Below the pieces are notes generated by a model. It was not told the origin of the DNA. It searched no databases and saw nothing but the letters and a program-made list of their open reading frames with translations. A stretch of DNA of 64,000 nt from a bacterium (GTDB lineage: Bacteria; Vulcanimicrobiota; Vulcanimicrobiia; Vulcanimicrobiales; Vulcanimicrobiaceae): positions 1-64,000 of the forward strand of contig JAJYFL010000001.1 of assembly GCA_021790935.1 (NCBI GenBank), given 5' to 3'. Below, piece by piece: positions 59,488 through 64,000 of this stretch. The translations under genes and the position numbers were made by a program. Position 1 is the stretch's first letter. The number at the start of each line of letters is the position of its first letter.

Positions 59488-60377
59488 TGGAGCTTCGCCA
59501 CCTTCGCTACTTCATCGCGGTCGCCCGGCACGCGCACTTCACGCGCGCGGCCCAAGAACTTGCGATCGCGCAACCGGCACTCTCTCAGCAGATCGCGCAA
59601 TTTGAACGCGAGATCGGCGTTCGGCTCTTCGACCGAAGCAACCGGCGCGTGCAGATCACCGATGCCGGACAGGCTTTGCTCGCACGGGCGCTGCGCATCG
59701 TAGCCGACGCCGACTCCGTCGCCGAGGAGATGAGCGCGTACGCCGGCGGCTTACGCGGGCGGGTCGTGGTCGGAGCCAGTCAATCGCTCTCCGAATACAC
59801 CCTCCCCAAGATTCTTAGACGCTTTCACGGGGCGTATCCGCACATCGAGATCGCGTTGCGCGAGAGCCTCGCCGATACGATGATCGCCGGGATGCGCGGC
59901 GGCAGCGTCGATCTCGCGATCGGCGACATGGGCGAAGCGACGGCCGGTGCCCTGCGCGAGATGCGCGTCGAAACCCTCTTCACAGACGAGCTCACGATCG
60001 CCGTCGCACCCTCGCACCGGTTCGCCGCGCGCACGCGTATCGAGATTGCCGATCTGTGCGACGAGCCGTTCATCATCTTCCGGCCGGGATCGGCGCTGAC
60101 GAACTCGCTGTACGAGCAGACGCGCGCGGCCGGATTCGAACCCCGCGTTACGTTCGAAAGCACGGACTCGCTGACCGTCCGGGCGCTCGTCGCGGAGAAT
60201 CTCGGCGTCACGCTGTTGCCGCGTTCCATCGGCACGCCGGCCGGCCCGAAGATCGTGATGCTTTCGCTCGCGCCGCGCAAAATCGCGCGCACGATCTCGC
60301 TCGTGCATCGCTCGATCTCCTACGGGCCCGCGGCGAAGACCTTCATCGGCTTTGTGCGCGAGCAGATGCGCCGGTAG
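59487..60377 (+). CDS. LysR-family transcriptional regulator
   Basis: 296 residues; ATG overlaps the trmL stop (TAATG). Winged helix at the N-terminus (HLRYFIAVARHAHFTRAAQELAIAQPALS is the diagnostic stretch), then a substrate-binding domain (VVVGASQSLSEYTLPKILRRF, GGSVDLAIGDMG). No divergent target gene exists, which is unusual for LysR; its target is unknown. Confidence 0.93.
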   Translation: MELRHLRYFIAVARHAHFTRAAQELAIAQPALSQQIAQFEREIGVRLFDRSNRRVQITDAGQALLARALRIVADADSVAEEMSAYAGGLRGRVVVGASQSLSEYTLPKILRRFHGAYPHIEIALRESLADTMIAGMRGGSVDLAIGDMGEATAGALREMRVETLFTDELTIAVAPSHRFAARTRIEIADLCDEPFIIFRPGSALTNSLYEQTRAAGFEPRVTFESTDSLTVRALVAENLGVTLLPRSIGTPAGPKIVMLSLAPRKIARTISLVHRSISYGPAAKTFIGFVREQMRR

Positions 60378-60382
60378 CATTC

Positions 60383-61090
60383 GTGGCCGAGCATAGGATC
60401 GACGAGATCGAGCGCGCCGTCGTAGGCTGCGAGCGATGCCCCGAACTGCGCGCGTACTGCGCGCGCGTCGCAGCGGAGAAGAGACGCGCGTATCGCGATA
60501 GCGCGTATTGGGGAAAACCCGTTCCGGCGTTCGGCGATCCGCAGGCGCGCGTGATGCTCGTCGGGCTGGCGCCAGGCGCTCACGGCAGCAATCGCACGGG
60601 ACGCATGTTCACCGGCGACGCTTCGGGGGATTTTCTCTTTCCCGCGCTCCATCGAGCCGGGTTTGCCAGCGTGCCATCGGCGCTGCCGGCCGGCGACGAA
60701 CTCGAACTGAGCGACTGCATCATCACCGCCGCCGTGCGTTGCGCCCCGCCGCAGAACAAGCCAACCCCACAGCAGCGGCGGAGGTGCTTTCCGTGGCTGC
60801 TCGCGGAGTTCGATGCGCTACCGCGGGTTCAGGTCATCGTGGGTCTCGGCTCGATCGGCACGCAGGCCGCGTTCTCCGCGCTCGGCGAACGCGGCTGGCT
60901 CGTAGAGCCGGCTCGCTTCGCGTTCGGCCACGGCCTAGAGTTCGTTGCGCGCTCGGGAAAGCGGCGCATCACGCTCGTCGCCTCGTTCCACCCAAGCCGG
61001 CAAAACACCAACACCGGCAAGCTTACGGTACCGATGTTCGACGCTATTTTTTCGCGCGCGAACGCGTTGCTGGCGAACGTCACGTTCTAA
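60383..61090 (+). CDS. Family 5 uracil-DNA glycosylase (UdgB)
   Basis: 235 residues from GTG 60383. The 4Fe-4S cysteines are CERCPEL (16 and 19), RCAPPQNKPT and RCFPWL. Motif A GLAPGAHGSNRTGRMFTGD has Ala in place of the Asp of family 4, and motif B is SFHPSRQN. Removes uracil and deaminated bases. The last 156 bases overlap the converging GH92 gene. Confidence 0.93.
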   Translation: MAEHRIDEIERAVVGCERCPELRAYCARVAAEKRRAYRDSAYWGKPVPAFGDPQARVMLVGLAPGAHGSNRTGRMFTGDASGDFLFPALHRAGFASVPSALPAGDELELSDCIITAAVRCAPPQNKPTPQQRRRCFPWLLAEFDALPRVQVIVGLGSIGTQAAFSALGERGWLVEPARFAFGHGLEFVARSGKRRITLVASFHPSRQNTNTGKLTVPMFDAIFSRANALLANVTF

Positions 61091-64000
61091 CTCCGTGTTG
61101 CGCGGCTCCACGGCCACGGCCACCGGAACCTCGCCGACTGGAATCGGTCGAAACGCGCGCCGCGTGCGCGTATCGACCGGCTGGCAATCGCCGTCACCGA
61201 GATTGACGACCAGCGCCGTCTCGCTGCCGGGCAAGAAACGCAGCTGCGTCGGATTCAACCCAACTACCACCGGCGCTTGCGGCTTTCGCGTAGCGAGATC
61301 GATCGGCACGATCGTATCGCTTCCGGAATCGGCAACCCAGAGCGTCTTCCCACGCGGTCCGATCGCGAGCCCCTGGGGCACGACACCCGCCGGAATGGCG
61401 GCGCCGGCCCGCAGCGTTGCCACATCGATCGGCGTGACGGCGTTGGAGCGCTGATCGCTGACGTAGACCGTTCGCCCGTCAGGGGCTACGACGACGTCCA
61501 TCGGGCGGGCACCGACCGCGATCGTGGCGCGCACCGCGCGCGCGTGCACGTCGACGACCGTCACCGCATCCGAGCCTTGGTCGGCGACATAAAGCGTCGA
61601 CCCGTCCGGAGAGATCGCAAGATTCTCGGGCTGCGACCCGACGGCGATGGCCGGACCGGCCTTCAAGGTGACCGCGTCGATCGGCTGCACGGTGCCGTCA
61701 CCGTAATTCGAAACCCAGATCGTAGCGCCATCCGGCGTTACGCCGATGCCGGCCGGCGTCTTTCCCACGGGCACGGTCGCGACGGTGCGCTGCAGCTGCG
61801 TGTCGACCACGCTGACGTCGTTCGAGCCTTGGTCGGCGACGTAGAGGCGCCGGCCATCGGGCGCAAACGCCAGCCCGCCGGGATTCTGGCCGACGGCGAT
61901 CGGCACGCCGTATGCATGCGTGCGGGGATCGATCGGCGTGAGCGTACCGTCGCCGTAATTCGCGATGTACGCGAGCCGCAGCCTTTCCCCGGCGCGTGCC
62001 ACGCTTACCATTGCGGTGACGGGCTGCAGGATCGCGCCGTTGTCGGCCTCGCCCGCAAAGCGAACGTCATACAGCCCGCTCGCAAGATTCGCGGCGGCGG
62101 CGAGATTCACGGCGCGCAGTTGCGCGGAGCCTCCGGCAGCCGCGAACGTTCCGCTCCGCGGCGACACGCTCAACCCGTGCGAAACGGCGGTGCCCCACGT
62201 CACCGCCACGCCAATCGGGTCGTGCGCGTTATCGAGGCCGAAGCTCACCGAGGCGTCGGTGCCGGGTTTGAGAGCGACGGCGACCGGCGCTAGCGAGAAC
62301 CCTGCAAGCGTGGAGGGCGGGAAGCGCACCGGCGCGAGCGCGTACGACGGAGGCGCATCGTTCGACGCGCTCGCCCAGCGCTCGTCCGGTGCAGCTCCGA
62401 GTACGAAATCCAGATGCAACGCGCGGTGCGTATCGAGCGCGACCCACGATTTCGCCCACGGGCGCCCGTCCACTCGCAGCGATCGAACGTACGCATTCGC
62501 ATCGGAAGCCTGCGGGGCGACGATCCGGATATGCGCGCCGCCCGGCACGCGAATCGAAACGCGCGTGAAGAGCGGCGCGCCGACGTCGAGCACCGGCACC
62601 GCCGGGTTCTGCGGATAGAGACCGAGCGCGCACCACACGAACCACGCGCTCATCGTCCCGAGGTCGTCGTTACCGGGGATCCCATCGGGTGCGTCGGCAT
62701 AGAGCCGGTCGAGCGCCGAACGCACCACGCGCTGCGCCTTCCATGGAGCGCCTGCCGAAAGGTACGCCCACGGGCTTCCGAGGCTCGGTTCGTTCCCAAG
62801 CCATGCGTACGGCTGGTTCGGCCCCGCATTGAGATGCGTAAAGAAGGCATCGAGCGCTTCTATGGCGCGTGCATCGCCGCCCATGCCTTCGACGAGCGCG
62901 CGGAGATTCTGCGGCACCATCCAGGTGTACTGCGCCGCGTTACCTTCCTGGAAGCCGCTCTGCCCGTTATCGGTGATCGGCGTCTCCATAAAAGCTCCAC
63001 TGCGGCCGCGCGGTTCGATGAGGCCGGTAGAGGTGTCGAAGAGCTCGCTCCAGTTCTGCGCGCGTGCCAGCATCTCGCGCGCGATCGGCCGATCGTGCAG
63101 CGAGCGCGCGAGCATCGCAATCGAGAAGTCGTCGAGTGCGTACTCGAGCGTCATCGACGCGCCGTTGGGAACCGGCGAGACGTTCGTCGTGTGCGTGTTT
63201 ACGACGTACCCGCGAGAGAGGTACTCGGCCAGGCCCGGACGCTCGACGTACCACCCTTGACCGGGCGCACCCGAGGTTCGCGTCGCGCCCTTTACCATCG
63301 CTGCGAGCGCGGCACGCGCATCGAAATCGCGCGCGCCGAAGGCATAGGCTCCCGCGAGGATCGGATCCGCGGAGTCGCCGCCCATGACGCCCGTGTACCC
63401 GTTGGCAAGCGCCCACTTCGGCAGCCAACCACCCTGCTCGGCCGCGTCGACGAGCGAGCGCATCATATCGCCGGTCCGCCGCGGCGCCAGCAGCGCGATC
63501 AGCGGAATCTGCGTACGATAGACGTCCCAGCCTGAAAAATTCGCGTATTCGCGGTGACCGCGCGCGGCTCGATGCACCCGGCCGTCGAATCCGCGATACC
63601 GGCCGCCGGCGTCGCTATAAATATTTGGATGGAGCATCGCGTGATAGAGCGCGGTGTAGAAGACCCGCCGCTCCGCCGGCGTGCCGCCGGCGATTCGCAC
63701 GCGCCCGAGCAGCCGCGACCATTGCGCGAAGCGAGCCTCGCGTACGCGCCGCAGGTTCCAGGTCGTCGCGTCGGCGCGTAGATTCGCTTCGGCTCCCGCA
63801 ACGCTTACCCACGAGACCGCGGTTTGCACTTCTACGGTCGGGTTCTGCCTCGTATCGAACGTCACCCAACCACCGGAACCGGCACCGCGAACGGCGCGCG
63901 CGTCCGGCGTGACGCGCGCGTTGCGCCACGTTCCATGCGCTACGAACGGCCGGTTGAAACGGGCTGCGAAGTAAACCGTGAAGACGTCGGGCATGCCGCA
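60935..64000 (-). CDS. GH92 alpha-mannosidase with YVTN beta-propeller, 5' end outside window
   Basis: 1021 visible residues; the start lies beyond the right edge. The first 560 residues are the GH92 catalytic domain: YTALYHAMLHPNIY, FSGWDVYRTQIPLIALL, MGGDSADPILAGAYAFG and GIPGNDDLGTMSAW, which holds the acidic catalytic pair. An Ig-like linker follows (about 580-670), then about seven 40-residue repeats of YVADQGSN.V.VVD type ending near 965. The final 50 residues (ERDVRQQRVRARK...) overlap the uracil-DNA glycosylase gene antisense and look unlike the family. Probably secreted. Confidence 0.9.
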   Translation of the reverse strand, partial: CGMPDVFTVYFAARFNRPFVAHGTWRNARVTPDARAVRGAGSGGWVTFDTRQNPTVEVQTAVSWVSVAGAEANLRADATTWNLRRVREARFAQWSRLLGRVRIAGGTPAERRVFYTALYHAMLHPNIYSDAGGRYRGFDGRVHRAARGHREYANFSGWDVYRTQIPLIALLAPRRTGDMMRSLVDAAEQGGWLPKWALANGYTGVMGGDSADPILAGAYAFGARDFDARAALAAMVKGATRTSGAPGQGWYVERPGLAEYLSRGYVVNTHTTNVSPVPNGASMTLEYALDDFSIAMLARSLHDRPIAREMLARAQNWSELFDTSTGLIEPRGRSGAFMETPITDNGQSGFQEGNAAQYTWMVPQNLRALVEGMGGDARAIEALDAFFTHLNAGPNQPYAWLGNEPSLGSPWAYLSAGAPWKAQRVVRSALDRLYADAPDGIPGNDDLGTMSAWFVWCALGLYPQNPAVPVLDVGAPLFTRVSIRVPGGAHIRIVAPQASDANAYVRSLRVDGRPWAKSWVALDTHRALHLDFVLGAAPDERWASASNDAPPSYALAPVRFPPSTLAGFSLAPVAVALKPGTDASVSFGLDNAHDPIGVAVTWGTAVSHGLSVSPRSGTFAAAGGSAQLRAVNLAAAANLASGLYDVRFAGEADNGAILQPVTAMVSVARAGERLRLAYIANYGDGTLTPIDPRTHAYGVPIAVGQNPGGLAFAPDGRRLYVADQGSNDVSVVDTQLQRTVATVPVGKTPAGIGVTPDGATIWVSNYGDGTVQPIDAVTLKAGPAIAVGSQPENLAISPDGSTLYVADQGSDAVTVVDVHARAVRATIAVGARPMDVVVAPDGRTVYVSDQRSNAVTPIDVATLRAGAAIPAGVVPQGLAIGPRGKTLWVADSGSDTIVPIDLATRKPQAPVVVGLNPTQLRFLPGSETALVVNLGDGDCQPVDTRTRRAFRPIPVGEVPVAVAVEPRNTELERDVRQQRVRARKNSVEHRYRKLAGVGVLPAWVERGDERDAPLSRARNEL

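Overview
The window is about 64 kb of high-GC bacterial chromosome, densely packed with genes that mostly overlap by 1-4 bases. It encodes envelope parts typical of a cell with two membranes (an OmpA-family protein, two LptA/OstA-like proteins, a DUF5916 beta-barrel-type protein). It also has a gene order best known from Bacillota: rpiB-glyA-upp-comEB-wecA-wecB-atp operon-murA-mreB, and rsbV-rsbW-sigB. A diderm lineage of the Terrabacteria side fits, for example Candidatus Eremiobacterota (WPS-2). This is an inference from gene content and order; no rRNA gene is present to settle it.

Layout. 0-3.4 kb, plus strand: a truncated gene, an OmpA-family protein and a cysteine-repeat secreted protein. 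3.5-12.1 kb, minus strand: an M16 protease, then a four-gene operon of a BlaI-type repressor, a BlaR1/M56-type membrane protease whose sensor is replaced by pentapeptide repeats, a secreted pentapeptide-repeat protein and a DUF5916 protein. 12.4-15.3 kb: tRNA-Leu(CAG), an MFS transporter, a RelE/ParE-type toxin-antitoxin pair and small membrane proteins. 15.3-48 kb: an almost unbroken minus-strand housekeeping block. In the direction of transcription it runs rpiB, glyA, upp, comEB, wecA-like, wecB, the ATP synthase genes (including separate b and b' subunits), murA, mreB/mbl, a GH57 branching enzyme, tsaC, two lptA-like genes, rarA, a cysteine desulfurase, rsbV-rsbW-sigB, alaS and membrane glycosyltransferases. 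One large plus-strand gene, a zinc metalloprotease, sits inside it between glyA and upp.

48-52.7 kb, plus strand: a TIM-barrel isomerase-like gene, then an enolase-superfamily epimerase, a DUF1611 protein and a peptide-binding lipoprotein. The epimerase plus DUF1611 pair resembles the DgcA-DgcN D-glutamate pathway and points to salvage of cell-wall peptides or D-amino acids. 52.7-58 kb is accessory: less GC-rich, with orphan small genes, a frameshifted RHS/YD-like fragment and a 169-bp inverted-repeat element. 58-64 kb: a C39-like peptidase gene interrupted by an in-frame stop, trmL, a LysR regulator, a family 5 uracil-DNA glycosylase and a truncated GH92 alpha-mannosidase carrying a YVTN beta-propeller.

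The best candidate for an undescribed system is the operon at 6965-12088: repressor, membrane protease with a pentapeptide sensor, periplasmic pentapeptide paralogue and outer-membrane-type barrel. Two structured repeats also deserve attention: a 152-bp element with 31-bp inverted arms between atpG and atpD, and the inverted-repeat element at 55.7 kb.
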